A DNA stretch of 61,431 nucleotides from Psychrobacter piscatorii (GCF_904846415.1 NZ_CAJHAR010000022.1:1-61431), one strand, 5' to 3'. Shown: positions 38,191 through 47,735, numbered from the stretch's first letter. Numbers and translations are program-made. The notes: generated by a model from the letters alone, not told the origin.

Positions 38191-38224
38191 AAAAAGCTGG
38201 TTCCGTTAAGGAGCCAGCTTTTTT
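38191..38224 (+). terminator. Terminator after suhB, overlapping the end of the convergent WS/DGAT gene
   Basis: The arms AAGCTGGTTCC and GGAGCCAGCTT pair with one wobble around a GTTAA loop. Six or more Ts follow on the plus strand. The WS/DGAT stop codon (38206-38208) lies inside the hairpin, so one side of the terminator is coding sequence for the neighbour. An A-run on the left side would allow bidirectional use. Confidence 0.88.
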
Positions 38225-39633
38225 GTTTTCTTAACAGGTTTGTCTTCAACGGTGATACCTTTAAATGCCAACTCTTGACTGACAGTTTCTAGCAACTGTA
38301 GCTCTTCTTCTATCAGCATGAGCATGTCTTGGACACGCGGTAATGCTTTACTACAAGCAGTGATGCCAAATTCAATTCTATCCAAATAACTGGCCAATGT
38401 GATATTCATGGCTTGACCGTTGAATACGATAGAAGCAGGATACAGTGATTGTAAGCGTGCACCATTCCAATACAGCGGCTTCTCAGAACCAGGAACGTGA
38501 GAAATAATGAGGTTAAAGGCCTGCTTTTTTGGAAACACACCAGTCGCCAAGTTGATACCTTGCCATGCATAGGCGATGACGCTGTAATTAATGACTTGCG
38601 CTTGATTCATGCGGCGAAAGCGACGTTTGCCATTATTCATACTGCGATGGATAAGCTCTATCCTGCGTAGTGGGTTGTCTAAATGTGTGCCCAAATTCGC
38701 CAGTACAAATGACAGCTGGTTGCCCGATATACTATCATCAGTACGCAGTGACATCGGTACAAACGCAATCAGCGGCTTGCTGGGTAGCGCATCCATCGAG
38801 ATCAAATAACGACGAATGGCGCCAGCACAGACGGCTAATACCACATCGTTTCTACTGATTTTCAGTCTTTCGGCAATTTTATTAAAGCGTTGTATGTCGT
38901 AAGACTGCGCCGAGATACGACGTGATGCGGAAATGCGCCTGTTTAAAATACTCATCGGCGCGTCAAACGTACCGACATAGCCTTCATCACCATAGTTTTT
39001 CAGATTGTCTATCAGTTCTGTAAATACCGGTTTGATGGTAGATATTTGCTCTTTCATGATGCGCCTGATAGATCTTTCGGCAGGCAAAATAGCATTCACT
39101 TGATTACGATGACGCGCCATCAGTGACCATACTGGTAGGGTGACGGGCTCGGTAGGGGATTGTGATAAGGATTTTTTTACCAAACGCATGGCAGCGATAC
39201 CATCAACGAGCGAGTGATGAATCTTAAAATACCAAGCAAAACGTTCAGGCCCACCTTCTACTTCTGGCTCAATCCCTTCTATGACGTGGCATTCCCAGAG
39301 AGGCATCGCACGATCTAACAGTCGCCCATGCTCTCTTGAGACATACATCAAAAGCTCACGGATCCGTCCAGGACTTGGTAGCGCCACATGATGAAAATGA
39401 TGCTCAACATCAAAATCTTTGTCTTTTTTCCAAAACACCAAATGCTCTAGCACCTGATTGAACGGAAAGCTCGGCGGTACATCGGATTCTTGCATTTGTT
39501 TTACCAGCTGATAGACAAAGTCGCTATCAGCACCTTCGGGTAATTCAAATAAAAACAATCCGCCAACGTGCATTGGCTGTTTACGCGACTCAAGAAGTAA
39601 GAACAACTGGTCGACTGCTGTGAGAAGTCGCAT
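38206..39633 (-). CDS. Wax ester synthase/diacylglycerol acyltransferase (WS/DGAT)
   Basis: The enzyme esterifies acyl-CoA to long-chain alcohols or diacylglycerol, making storage lipid. The catalytic motif is HHSLVDG (near residue 150), preceded by KLHWH-like context FAWYFKIHHSL. Downstream are the DUF1298 features: FVPMSLRTDD, GNQLSFVLANLGTH and NLIISHVPGSEKPLYWNGA. The 475-residue length matches the bacterial family of Acinetobacter and Psychrobacter. The C-terminus is Lys-rich. It shares a terminator with suhB. Confidence 0.93.
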   Translation of the reverse strand: MRLLTAVDQLFLLLESRKQPMHVGGLFLFELPEGADSDFVYQLVKQMQESDVPPSFPFNQVLEHLVFWKKDKDFDVEHHFHHVALPSPGRIRELLMYVSREHGRLLDRAMPLWECHVIEGIEPEVEGGPERFAWYFKIHHSLVDGIAAMRLVKKSLSQSPTEPVTLPVWSLMARHRNQVNAILPAERSIRRIMKEQISTIKPVFTELIDNLKNYGDEGYVGTFDAPMSILNRRISASRRISAQSYDIQRFNKIAERLKISRNDVVLAVCAGAIRRYLISMDALPSKPLIAFVPMSLRTDDSISGNQLSFVLANLGTHLDNPLRRIELIHRSMNNGKRRFRRMNQAQVINYSVIAYAWQGINLATGVFPKKQAFNLIISHVPGSEKPLYWNGARLQSLYPASIVFNGQAMNITLASYLDRIEFGITACSKALPRVQDMLMLIEEELQLLETVSQELAFKGITVEDKPVKKTKKLAP

Positions 39634-39753
39634 AATAAATCCTTTTATGACGATAATGAATAAAAATTATAGCTGACAGGTGGCTGAGCCAACCAGATTT
39701 CTGTCTTATTATTTTATAATCGGTTTTTTGTTAGAGCTGACCCAAGCAAGCGC

Positions 39754-40578
39754 CTACTGGAAAAAATATCCTGTCTGCGGTGAGCTGGCAGTTGCCATCT
39801 TACGCATCGGCATACGACCAGCCAAAAATGCGGCGCGGCCTGCCCATACGGCATGTTTCATGGCATGTGCCATCATCACAGGGTTTTGCGCATTAGCAAT
39901 CGCTGAGTTCATCAGAACGCCATCACAGCCAAGCTCCATGGCAATCGCAGCATCAGATGCTGTACCGACACCTGCATCGACCAAGACGGGCACTTTGGCG
40001 TTTTCGATGATGAGGCTGAGGGTATGGCGATTGAGTAAGCCAAGCCCAGAACCAATCAAGCTCCCAAGTGGCATGATGGCGACACAGCCCATGCTTTCTA
40101 GCTCTTGGGCGACGATAGGATCATCTGAGCTATAGACCATGACTTCAAAGCCATCATCCACCAGTACTTGAGCCGCTTTTAAGGTCTCAGTGATATTAGG
40201 ATAAAGGGTTTTTTCATCGCCCAATACTTCAAGCTTAACCAGATTGTGCCCGTCCAATAACTCGCGAGCAAGTTTGCACGTACGAATGGCAGTTTCGGCA
40301 TCGAAGCAGCCAGCCGTGTTCGGCAAAATCGTATATTTGTCAGGAGAGATCACATCAAGCAAATTTGGCTCATTGCTGTTTTGTCCAATATTGGTACGGC
40401 GAATAGCGACAGTCACGATTTCTGCTGCCGAAGCGGCAATCGCTTCTCCAGTCTCACTCATGTCTTTGTATTTGCCCGTACCGACCAGCAGGCGAGAGGA
40501 AAAGGTACGACTACCAACGGTAAAAGTATCTTGCAAAAGTGGTGTCGGGTGAGTAGCAGTGCTAACGTTCTCTGACAT
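39754..40578 (-). CDS. thiG: Thiazole synthase ThiG
   Basis: ThiG builds the thiazole phosphate of thiamine from deoxyxylulose phosphate, dehydroglycine and ThiS-thiocarboxylate. The TIM-barrel protein of 274 residues shows [13 protein letters not shown] at the start and the Schiff-base Lys in [35 protein letters not shown], the phosphate site [21 protein letters not shown] and the [16 protein letters not shown] segment follow. There is no ThiS or ThiF next to it. It takes its substrate from Dxs, encoded 3.6 kb away. No TPP riboswitch was found upstream. Confidence 0.96.
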   Translation of the reverse strand: MSENVSTATHPTPLLQDTFTVGSRTFSSRLLVGTGKYKDMSETGEAIAASAAEIVTVAIRRTNIGQNSNEPNLLDVISPDKYTILPNTAGCFDAETAIRTCKLARELLDGHNLVKLEVLGDEKTLYPNITETLKAAQVLVDDGFEVMVYSSDDPIVAQELESMGCVAIMPLGSLIGSGLGLLNRHTLSLIIENAKVPVLVDAGVGTASDAAIAMELGCDGVLMNSAIANAQNPVMMAHAMKHAVWAGRAAFLAGRMPMRKMATASSPQTGYFFQ

Positions 40579-40920
40579 AACTAAAAATCCTAATGGCGAG
40601 CGGGCAAGGTGGACAGAAAAAATATAACGAGATTTCTAAGTAATATTAAAAAAGTGCAGTAGACAATAATAGCGCACTGTTAGCAAAATAAAAAATCGCA
40701 TGATAAGTTGGCTATACATACCGTAAAAATAGGCGAGTGGCGATACGTAAAAAACGCCGACCACATAAAATAATACGCGTCTAAGACAAAATGTTATTAT
40801 AACAAACTCATGCAATCTTACTTGCAATCTTTTTGGGCTTAGTCAGTCAAGCTCAGTGTATTTACAGTGCTTTGGTGTGATTGTCTATTTGACACTATCT
40901 CTATTTATTAGGTTGTCTTT
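40579..40920. other. Divergent promoter region between thiG and gspE
   Basis: This is 342 bp, AT-rich, with no gene. Sequence resembling a TPP (THI) box was looked for on the thiG side and not found. A weak GTGG...CCAC hairpin lies around 40737-40764. Confidence 0.45.
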
Positions 40921-42453
40921 ATGATGCAGTTGCCGTACAGCTTTGCGAAACGCCATCAGATTTTGGCCATACTTGCCATTGACCCTGAGTTGCCACCAAC
41001 TTTGGTGTTGACGAAAGCCACACCATTATCCGCAATCAATGAAGCGGTGCGGTTTTTACAGCAGCAAGGTAGTCGCGGCGTACCAACTTACGAAAGTGTC
41101 AGCTCGGATGATTTTGAAAAACGTATGAACGCGGCTTACGCTGGTAATACCGGAGAGTCGCAGCATATCGCTGCTGGGCTTGAGGATCATCCGGATCTTG
41201 ATAGCTTAGCAGATAGCGTCCCTGAGACTGAAGACTTGATGGATCAGCAAGACGATGCGCCCATTATTCGTCTGATCAATGCGCTGTTGTCAGAAGCCAT
41301 TCGCCTAAACGCCTCAGACATTCATATCGAAACTTTTGAAAAACGCTTAGTGGTTCGCTTTCGAGTCGACGGCGAGCTTAAAGAAATTATCACGCCAAAA
41401 CGTCAACTGGCTCCGTTATTAGTTTCGCGTATCAAAGTCATGGCCAAACTGGATATCGCAGAAAAGCGTGTACCACAAGATGGGCGTATTAGCTTACGAC
41501 TGGCAGGGCGAGAAGTCGATGTGCGTGTATCGACACTGCCGTCGAGCTTTGGCGAGCGCGTGGTGATGCGTCTACTAGACAAGCAAGCGGGACGTCTTAA
41601 CATGACGTATTTGGGGCTATCTGATAATGACTATACTGAGCTGAAGCGCTTGATTCATCGTCCTCATGGGATTATCTTGGTCACAGGGCCGACGGGTTCG
41701 GGTAAGACCACCACGCTATATTCGGCACTGACAGATCTCAATGACCAAACGCGCAATATTTTGACCGCCGAAGATCCAATTGAGTTCCAGCTCGATGGTA
41801 TCGGACAGACACAGGTTAATAATAAGGTGGATATGACCTTTGCCAAAAGTCTGCGCGCGATGTTGCGTCAAGATCCAGATGTGGTGATGGTGGGTGAGAT
41901 TCGTGATTTAGAGACAGCAGAGATCGCTGTACAGGCATCTTTGACAGGGCATTTGGTCTTATCAACGCTGCATACCAACACCGCGATTGGCGCGGTCACT
42001 CGATTGCAAGATATGGGTGTTGAGCCATTTTTATTATCGTCGTCACTGATCGGCGTGGTGGCACAGCGCTTAGTGCGTACTTTATGCTCACATTGTCATG
42101 GCTGGCAGGCAGCAGATACCGAACAAACCAAACTTTTTACCGAAATTGGTATTGAGCCAGCTTTAGAAGGTAATGCGATTCGTCTACCCAAGCCAGTTGG
42201 CTGCGATAAATGCAATCAGTCAGGATTCAAAGGACGTACGGCGATATATGAAGTCGTACCAGTTGATGATACGCTGCGCCGCATGATTCATAGTAATACC
42301 GCTGAGTATGAGTTAGAAGCGTATGCTCGCCAGCAGACACCATCGATTCGCGCGGATGGTCTACGTAAAGTGATGGAAGGGCGAACGACACTAGAAGAAG
42401 TACTGCGAGTGACGAAGGAAAGTGCCTTAACGGATGATATGATACTGGTATAA
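40921..42453 (+). CDS. gspE: Type II secretion ATPase GspE
   Basis: GspE is the cytoplasmic ATPase that powers pseudopilus assembly. The N1E-like N-terminal domain is followed by Walker A GPTGSGKTTTLYSAL (residues 256-263 for the core), the Asp box in LTAEDPIEFQ, Walker B VVMVGEIRDLETAEIA and the His box LVLSTLHTN. A GspE-type tetracysteine zinc finger lies near residues 390-440 (CSHCHGW ... CDKCNQSGFKGR). At 510 residues it is full length. It is a single gene with its own terminator; gspF and gspG are 8 and 10 kb away. A PilB role is less likely because of sequence style. Confidence 0.9.
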   Translation: MMQLPYSFAKRHQILAILAIDPELPPTLVLTKATPLSAINEAVRFLQQQGSRGVPTYESVSSDDFEKRMNAAYAGNTGESQHIAAGLEDHPDLDSLADSVPETEDLMDQQDDAPIIRLINALLSEAIRLNASDIHIETFEKRLVVRFRVDGELKEIITPKRQLAPLLVSRIKVMAKLDIAEKRVPQDGRISLRLAGREVDVRVSTLPSSFGERVVMRLLDKQAGRLNMTYLGLSDNDYTELKRLIHRPHGIILVTGPTGSGKTTTLYSALTDLNDQTRNILTAEDPIEFQLDGIGQTQVNNKVDMTFAKSLRAMLRQDPDVVMVGEIRDLETAEIAVQASLTGHLVLSTLHTNTAIGAVTRLQDMGVEPFLLSSSLIGVVAQRLVRTLCSHCHGWQAADTEQTKLFTEIGIEPALEGNAIRLPKPVGCDKCNQSGFKGRTAIYEVVPVDDTLRRMIHSNTAEYELEAYARQQTPSIRADGLRKVMEGRTTLEEVLRVTKESALTDDMILV

Positions 42454-42527
42454 GTGCTTAGCTATAAACGATGAGAAACAGTATTTGGAGAACAGTGTCT
42501 GGTGCGCAATGTCTGAAAAGTAGAAAA

Positions 42528-42564
42528 AGATAACTGAGCGAAATAGCCAGTTATCTGGTCTTTT
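42528..42564 (+). terminator. Terminator of gspE
   Basis: The arms AGATAACTG and CAGTTATCT (42528-42536, 42548-42556) have an 11-base loop that can pair further. A GGTC spacer is followed by six Ts. It lies 75 bp after the gspE stop. Confidence 0.7.
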
Positions 42565-42599
42565 TTCTGAAATTAACAGGGTAACGTTTTCAACTGCTA

Positions 42600-43076
42600 T
42601 TACTTGGCAGCGATGCACTCAATCTCAACGCTCGCTCCTGCGGCCAACTCCGATACGCCAAACGCTGAGCGTGCAGGATAAGGTCTAGACAGTTCTGCCT
42701 TATAGACTTTGTTAAAATCATCAAAGTCATCCATATCAGTCAGCATGGCCATGCATTTAACGATATCAGATTTTCGGTAGCCATGTTTTAGTAGCGTGCT
42801 ATGGATATTATCTAGTGTTTGTTTGGTTTCAGCGTCGATACCGCCTTTGACCAATTTGCCGTCTTTAATACCAATTTGTCCTGACATATATAATGTATTG
42901 CCAACACGTACGGCTTCTGAAAAAGGATAGTGGCCGCCATCACCCAAAAAAGTCGGGCTAGATTTAGTATTAGCGGCAGGAGCTGTCGCCGGATTGGCGT
43001 TAGCACCAACAGCCAAGCCTAATGAGCACATAGCAACCAGTGGTACGATAGATAAATAGGTGCTAAGTTTGGACAT
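42600..43076 (-). CDS. RidA-family protein with a signal peptide
   Basis: RidA (YjgF/YER057c/UK114) enzymes deaminate reactive enamines/imines. The domain starts near residue 38 and shows GHYPFSEAVRVGNTLYMSGQIG, then TKQTLDNIHSTLLKHGY, the catalytic-site segment RPYPARSAFGVSEL and the end GASVEIECIAAK. The ATG at 43076 has AAGGAGAC upstream. It is preceded by an N-terminus typical of a Sec signal peptide (YLSIVPLVAMCSLGLAVGANA). Most RidA proteins are cytosolic, so export is unusual. A DUF4442 gene lies upstream on the same strand. Confidence 0.88.
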   Translation of the reverse strand: MSKLSTYLSIVPLVAMCSLGLAVGANANPATAPAANTKSSPTFLGDGGHYPFSEAVRVGNTLYMSGQIGIKDGKLVKGGIDAETKQTLDNIHSTLLKHGYRKSDIVKCMAMLTDMDDFDDFNKVYKAELSRPYPARSAFGVSELAAGASVEIECIAAK

Positions 43077-43163
43077 CCTTGTCTCCTTATTGAGTTGATT
43101 GATCACAAATATGCTAGATGCGCCATAAAATGCAAATAGCACATTTTATGTCGGTTTAATCGA

Positions 43164-43892
43164 TTATTTGTTATTAATAGTCTCGTCATCTGCAGAGAGT
43201 GTATCGTCTTGCTCGTTATCTGCTGTAGTATCCGTATTATCTTCTGAGGCATTGTCACTTGCTTTGCCTTGGCGGCGGGCCTCTAGTTCAGATTTTGGAA
43301 TCCAAGCCCAAGTCATCTCCACTACAATCGGGTCGCGGTCACTATCAGATTCACGGTCATCAATGACGCAAGGAATAACCATTTCACCTTTTGGCGTATT
43401 TAAAATCTGCAAGCGCTGCTCATCAGATAGACTGGCTACGGCTGCAATTTGACCTTTTTTGATTGGGCGATAAAAATTAACGGAATAGGATTTAATCAGC
43501 AGTACGCGATCAGAGGGTAAGTTTAACCCCAAAATGAAGCCAGTTGCCGTTTCAGCCAGTAAAGTAATGGCTACTGCATGGATTGAACCAATATGATTCT
43601 GTACCCCTTTGACATTGTTTAGACTGACGATGACTTGATTGGGCTCAACCATTTCATAATACACGCCTGTTGTCCCTACGTAGGGTACAACTTTACCAAA
43701 GGCTTTTGAGAGAATGCTTGAGCGCGCACTGGCAGGTAGATATTTGGTCACAGATAACAGTTTGGTGAATTGATTACTGATTGGTTTTAGCGTGCTGCTG
43801 GGTTTTTCGATGGATGATCTTGTGCTGTCAGAGACTTTGGCTGGTTTTTTATTGATCAGCTTGACGGGCAGTTTTTTTAATAATCCTGACAT
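43164..43892 (-). CDS. DUF4442 hot-dog-fold protein (PaaI-thioesterase-like)
   Basis: The protein resembles DUF4442, a YiiD/PaaI-like hot-dog domain of unknown substrate. The domain spans about residues 45-175, with VSLNNVKGVQNHIGSIHAVAI as the helix of the fold and LPSDRVLLIKSYSVNFYRPIKKG as a strand. The C-terminal 60 residues are acidic and low-complexity (Asp, Glu, Asn, Thr). The ATG at 43892 has AAGGA upstream and is chosen over an upstream in-frame start. It precedes the exported RidA gene, but a link between the two is not shown. Confidence 0.8.
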   Translation of the reverse strand: MSGLLKKLPVKLINKKPAKVSDSTRSSIEKPSSTLKPISNQFTKLLSVTKYLPASARSSILSKAFGKVVPYVGTTGVYYEMVEPNQVIVSLNNVKGVQNHIGSIHAVAITLLAETATGFILGLNLPSDRVLLIKSYSVNFYRPIKKGQIAAVASLSDEQRLQILNTPKGEMVIPCVIDDRESDSDRDPIVVEMTWAWIPKSELEARRQGKASDNASEDNTDTTADNEQDDTLSADDETINNK

Positions 43893-44202
43893 ACAAAATT
43901 CCTTAATGTAGATAAATCGAATGTTGTTTTTTGATAGTGGCAAACAGTAAGTGTTAGCAAAGCCATTACAAACACTATGGTACATTAACCGCTGCTTTCC
44001 TACTATTATTAGCATGAACTGCTGCGCTTATAAAACAGCAGTCATCTATATTGTGTTGCTAGGATATAGTCTTAAATAATTAAAATAGCTCAATGGTGAT
44101 GCACGGATCTGCTTAGTAGACAATCTCTTACTATACCACCGCGCTATAATAGCGTGATGTTGGTACGTCTTATTTTATAAATTTTCAATACTGGATGATG
44201 CT
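43893..44202. other. Divergent promoter region between the DUF4442 gene and mcrB
   Basis: This is about 310 bp, AT-rich, with no gene. CTATAATAGCG near 44144 gives a possible -10 for the McrBC operon. No repeat or attachment-like sequence was recognised. Confidence 0.4.
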
Positions 44203-45666
44203 ATGTCTGATATGTCTACTCACGAGCCGACCAATATTATTTATACTGGCGTCACGGGTACTGGCAAAACCTATCGATTGCTCCAAATCGCGAAGCAATA
44301 TACCGATTATCTACCTGAGACAAATAATGAAGTGCTACTTGGGCAGCTGTTGCAAAGCCTAAGCTGGCGTGAAGTACTGTGTTTGATATTTTTAGACTTA
44401 CGGGCTGAACAACAGGATTTGGTCAAGGTACGAGAGCTTGTCGACCATCCTTTTTTTATCACTAAAGCGGCACAAAACTCACGTGAGAAAAACCTAGAGA
44501 GCACTGCTTGGTTAGAGCTTCGCAGACATAGTCCCATAGATTCTAAAACCGTCAGTTTTGATAATCGAGCCAGCCAAGCGTATTTTGACAAAGATAACAG
44601 CGGCGCATGGTATTTACTGCCTGAGAGTATGGTATTGCTGAGAGAGTTGTCACAGCAATTGGCGGAGTTTCAGCAGGCACAGCGTGATAACCAGTCCAAT
44701 CAAAACCAAAATTCTGGACAGCAGCGTTTTAGTATGGTGAGCTTCCATCAAGCCTATGGTTATGAAGAGTTTGTCGAAGGTATTCGTCCTGTTATGAGCG
44801 GCTCTATCCACGCAAATAACAGTCACTCGAGTAATACCCAAATGAGCTACGCCGTTCAAGATGGGGCCTTTTTAAAGCTATGTCAGCGTGCTGCGCGTGA
44901 CCCTCAGCATCGTTACGCGATGTTGATTGATGAGATCAATCGCGCCAATGTGTCACGAGTATTTGGCGAGCTGCTCAGTTTGATCGAGCCAGACAAGCGT
45001 GCTGGCAAGCCAAATGCGATGACGATTCATTTGGCGTATTCTGGGCGTGCTTTTAGTGTGCCTGCCAATGTTGATATTTACGCCACCATGAACACACAAG
45101 ATCATTCGCTCGCGCCGCTTGATATGGCATTGCGTCGACGTTTCCGCTTCATTGATTGTCCACCGCAGCCTGAATTATTACCGATAATTGGTGATATCGC
45201 TAGCGCGACTGATCGTGCAGAAGCAGACACGGTAGATTTAAGCAAATTGCTAACAGGCTTAAACATGCGTATCACACAGACGCTAGGAGCAGAGGCACAG
45301 TTGGGGCATGCTTTTTTATTTTCAGTCGATGATTTAGAGCAATTACAAATGGTGTTGGTCGAACAGATCATCCCGCAGTTGGCGCAAGCTGCGGGCGGTC
45401 AAGTGGCTATATTGCAGTATATTTTTAGAGATGAGCAGCAACCGTTAAGCACCCAGTTCATCCACGATAGCCAAACAATGATAAATAATGATTTGTATGA
45501 TCCGATGAGTAAGAACCATACAACGACTCAACATCAAATGTTTGCAGGGCAAGGCGCCTTTCTTGGTCAATCGATGAACGTAGGTAGCTATATAATGAAT
45601 CCTGATCTTATTGCTAAGACCAATGAGTTTGGCAAGCCCGCTATCTATCAGCGTTTGTACGAGTAA
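44203..45666 (+). CDS. mcrB: McrB-type AAA+ GTPase of a type IV restriction system
   Basis: McrB-type proteins assemble into GTP-driven AAA+ rings that translocate DNA and activate McrC. Walker A GVTGTGKT is at residues 16-23 and Walker B MLIDEINRANVSRVFGELLSL has Asp243-Glu244. The McrB-specific MNTQDHSLAPLDMALRRRFRF starts at 296. The P-loop begins almost at the N-terminus, so the DNA-recognition domain that precedes it in E. coli McrB is absent. A long insert (about residues 60-190) separates Walker A from the YEEFVEGIRPV segment. mcrC follows 12 bp later in the same operon. Confidence 0.88.
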   Translation: MSDMSTHEPTNIIYTGVTGTGKTYRLLQIAKQYTDYLPETNNEVLLGQLLQSLSWREVLCLIFLDLRAEQQDLVKVRELVDHPFFITKAAQNSREKNLESTAWLELRRHSPIDSKTVSFDNRASQAYFDKDNSGAWYLLPESMVLLRELSQQLAEFQQAQRDNQSNQNQNSGQQRFSMVSFHQAYGYEEFVEGIRPVMSGSIHANNSHSSNTQMSYAVQDGAFLKLCQRAARDPQHRYAMLIDEINRANVSRVFGELLSLIEPDKRAGKPNAMTIHLAYSGRAFSVPANVDIYATMNTQDHSLAPLDMALRRRFRFIDCPPQPELLPIIGDIASATDRAEADTVDLSKLLTGLNMRITQTLGAEAQLGHAFLFSVDDLEQLQMVLVEQIIPQLAQAAGGQVAILQYIFRDEQQPLSTQFIHDSQTMINNDLYDPMSKNHTTTQHQMFAGQGAFLGQSMNVGSYIMNPDLIAKTNEFGKPAIYQRLYE

Positions 45667-45678
45667 GGTGGTTGTTTA

Positions 45679-47199
45679 GTGAGAACTCATAATCAATACT
45701 ATGCGCAAGGAAACTATATTAATGCAGATAGTTTTTATGCTCGTATGCCTAACAGTAAGGATCCCGCAGCGAAGGTTGTCACGGTATTTGAACATCAACG
45801 CCTCACAGCGCAAGATTTCCCGCGTGTCTCTGACTTTCACTGGCTAATGGCACAAGAGTTTGCCGTATTTACCATCAAGCGTAAACAAGGACAGTGGCAG
45901 CTCAAGGTTGGGCATCATATAGGAATTATCCTTTTGCCTAGTGGTATGACACTTGAGCTATTGCCAAAACTTAATCAATCCACTCAATATAATAATATTG
46001 CTCAGACTCGTCACTGGGTACAAGGCATGTTATCCGACTTGACTCGTCTTGATGCGCGTCAAAGTCGTAAGCTGCCTAGCATGAAAAACCTAGGTCAATT
46101 TAGTGATCAGTCAATGCCATTATCTGTCGAGGCTCCGCCGTTGTCAGACTGGCTATTAGAGCAGTTTTTGCAGCGCTTGGTTCGTTATCAGCCAACCCAG
46201 CACTATCAGGCGCAGATCAATAACCAATCATCGCTACAAGGGCGCCTGCTCATCAAAGAGCAGCTACGAAATAACAGCATGCAGCCGCATAAGTTTGTCT
46301 GTGAGCGTAGTGTGCTGAGTCAAGATATGCTGGCCAATCGCTTGATCAAGAGCGCATTGGTATGGCTTATGCCATTACTGCCTAGATCTATATGTACACC
46401 GCTCTTACAACCATGGCAGCCGTTATCTGGGCTAAACCAGCGTGAACTACAGCGGCTAGAGTCAATATATACTCAAGCAAAGCAGCAGTTAAGCGTCCTG
46501 CCATTACAAAAACAGCAACTGCAAGCCGCGCAGCAGTTGGTAGACCTAGCTTATTGGCTGTTACAGCAGTCGAATGCATCGACAGGTTATGGTATTGACC
46601 CTACTCGACCAAACTTATCTCAGCCAAAATTATGTCTATTAATCGATATGAATCAGGCGTTTGAACAGTGGGCGAGTCAGCGCATCGCATCGATGTTTCA
46701 GCAATTGAGTAGCAATTATCGTCCTTTTTACCAAATCCAAAGTGTTTGGCTCAATGATAGCGAGGGTCAAGCATGCGTATCGATACGACCAGATTTGCTG
46801 ATATACAAAACGGCTGATAATGATAATAACCAAAATCAGAGTGACACCGCGGTTAGTAAAGAGACGGTAAACGGTTGCTATAGCCATGTCATCGATATCA
46901 AATGGAAATATCTGCCTCATGCTGGTGCCATTACTGCCAGTGACGCCTATCAGTTGACCAGCTATGCACAGGCCTATCAAGCAGGGCAAGGTTGGATGGT
47001 ATATCCTGTATTAGGAGACAAGAGACGACCAGTTGCGCTTAAGCAGCAAATGTATCGTGACAGTGGCGATAGTAAAAGTGACATTATCGATGGTACTAAA
47101 AGTAACCACTCAAACCATGCGGATTTATGGTTGATACCGTTCGATGTGCTGACAGGTATGGTCAACGGTGATTTGCCTGCGAATTTGAATGAGGCATAA
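45679..47199 (+). CDS. mcrC: McrC-type endonuclease subunit
   Basis: McrC is the nuclease partner of McrB. The 506-residue protein has an N-terminal beta-rich part (QWQLKVGHHIGIILLPSGMTLELLPKLNQ) and a helical middle. The C-terminal PD-(D/E)xK nuclease has Asp372 in IRPDLLIY and Asp406-x-Lys408 in HVIDIKWKYL, then SDAYQLTSYAQAY. It is some 150 residues longer than E. coli McrC, so target recognition may sit here. The GTG start is set by the mcrB stop 12 bp upstream. tRNA-Pro follows 233 bp later. The gene is complete, with no frameshift. Confidence 0.88.
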   Translation: MRTHNQYYAQGNYINADSFYARMPNSKDPAAKVVTVFEHQRLTAQDFPRVSDFHWLMAQEFAVFTIKRKQGQWQLKVGHHIGIILLPSGMTLELLPKLNQSTQYNNIAQTRHWVQGMLSDLTRLDARQSRKLPSMKNLGQFSDQSMPLSVEAPPLSDWLLEQFLQRLVRYQPTQHYQAQINNQSSLQGRLLIKEQLRNNSMQPHKFVCERSVLSQDMLANRLIKSALVWLMPLLPRSICTPLLQPWQPLSGLNQRELQRLESIYTQAKQQLSVLPLQKQQLQAAQQLVDLAYWLLQQSNASTGYGIDPTRPNLSQPKLCLLIDMNQAFEQWASQRIASMFQQLSSNYRPFYQIQSVWLNDSEGQACVSIRPDLLIYKTADNDNNQNQSDTAVSKETVNGCYSHVIDIKWKYLPHAGAITASDAYQLTSYAQAYQAGQGWMVYPVLGDKRRPVALKQQMYRDSGDSKSDIIDGTKSNHSNHADLWLIPFDVLTGMVNGDLPANLNEA

Positions 47200-47315
47200 T
47201 GATTCCATCAATCATAAGAATCATAATTAACAAAGGTTTTTGAAGAGACTATTTTTATAAAAATGCCTTTTTTGAAAGAATTTAGAGATTATTTAAAATT
47301 AATCGAAAATAGGTG

Positions 47316-47344
47316 TTGACACAATCGCCTTTACCCCTTAATAT
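47316..47344 (+). promoter_or_regulatory. Sigma-70 promoter of the tRNA cluster
   Basis: TTGACA (47316-47321) and TAATAT (47339-47344) are separated by exactly 17 bp. It lies about 90 bp upstream of tRNA-Pro, the correct distance for a leader, and just after mcrC. A CCTCGATAGCGAGG hairpin follows in the leader (47351-47364). This is the clearest promoter in the window. Confidence 0.85.
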
Positions 47345-47432
47345 GTGCACCTCGATAGCGAGGAACATTAACAAGTTAGCGGCATTGCCAACAACGAGTT
47401 AATCAACAAACTATCGTAATAATAGAGAATTT

Positions 47433-47509
<77 letters not shown>

Positions 47510-47517
47510 TCTATTTT

Positions 47518-47540
47518 AAGAGCCTTACAGGCTTTTTTTT
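47518..47540 (+). terminator. Terminator-like hairpin after tRNA-Pro
   Basis: AGCCT / AGGCT with a TAC loop is followed by eight Ts. It may terminate a share of transcripts between tRNA-Pro and tRNA-Arg. The latter may have its own promoter (TATAAT at 47544). Confidence 0.75.
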
Positions 47541-47617
47541 ATGTATAATGATTTAGTTTCTGATATAGTAAAAATTATATTATAAACTGAATGATAGTGT
47601 ATAAAAGTCCTCTAAGA

Positions 47618-47694
47618 GCGCCTGTAGCTCAGCTGGATAGAGCATCTCCCTTCTAAGGAGGTGGCCGCAGGTTCGAATCCTGCCAGGCGCGCCA
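47618..47694 (+). tRNA. tRNA-Arg(TCT)
   Basis: The acceptor arms GCGCCTG and CAGGCGC pair perfectly; discriminator G and encoded CCA follow. The anticodon loop CTTCTAA carries TCT. The T arm is GGTTCGAATCC. Confidence 0.96.
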
Positions 47695-47735
47695 TTTAGC
47701 CTGCAAATCTTGCCTATTCTTTTGGCAATAGTTAT

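Noticed and set aside
39680..40135. Open frame antisense to thiG
   Set aside because: Lies wholly opposite the conserved thiG coding region; a shadow frame.
40579..40920. TPP riboswitch upstream of thiG
   Set aside because: No sequence resembling the conserved THI-box segments was found on the minus strand.
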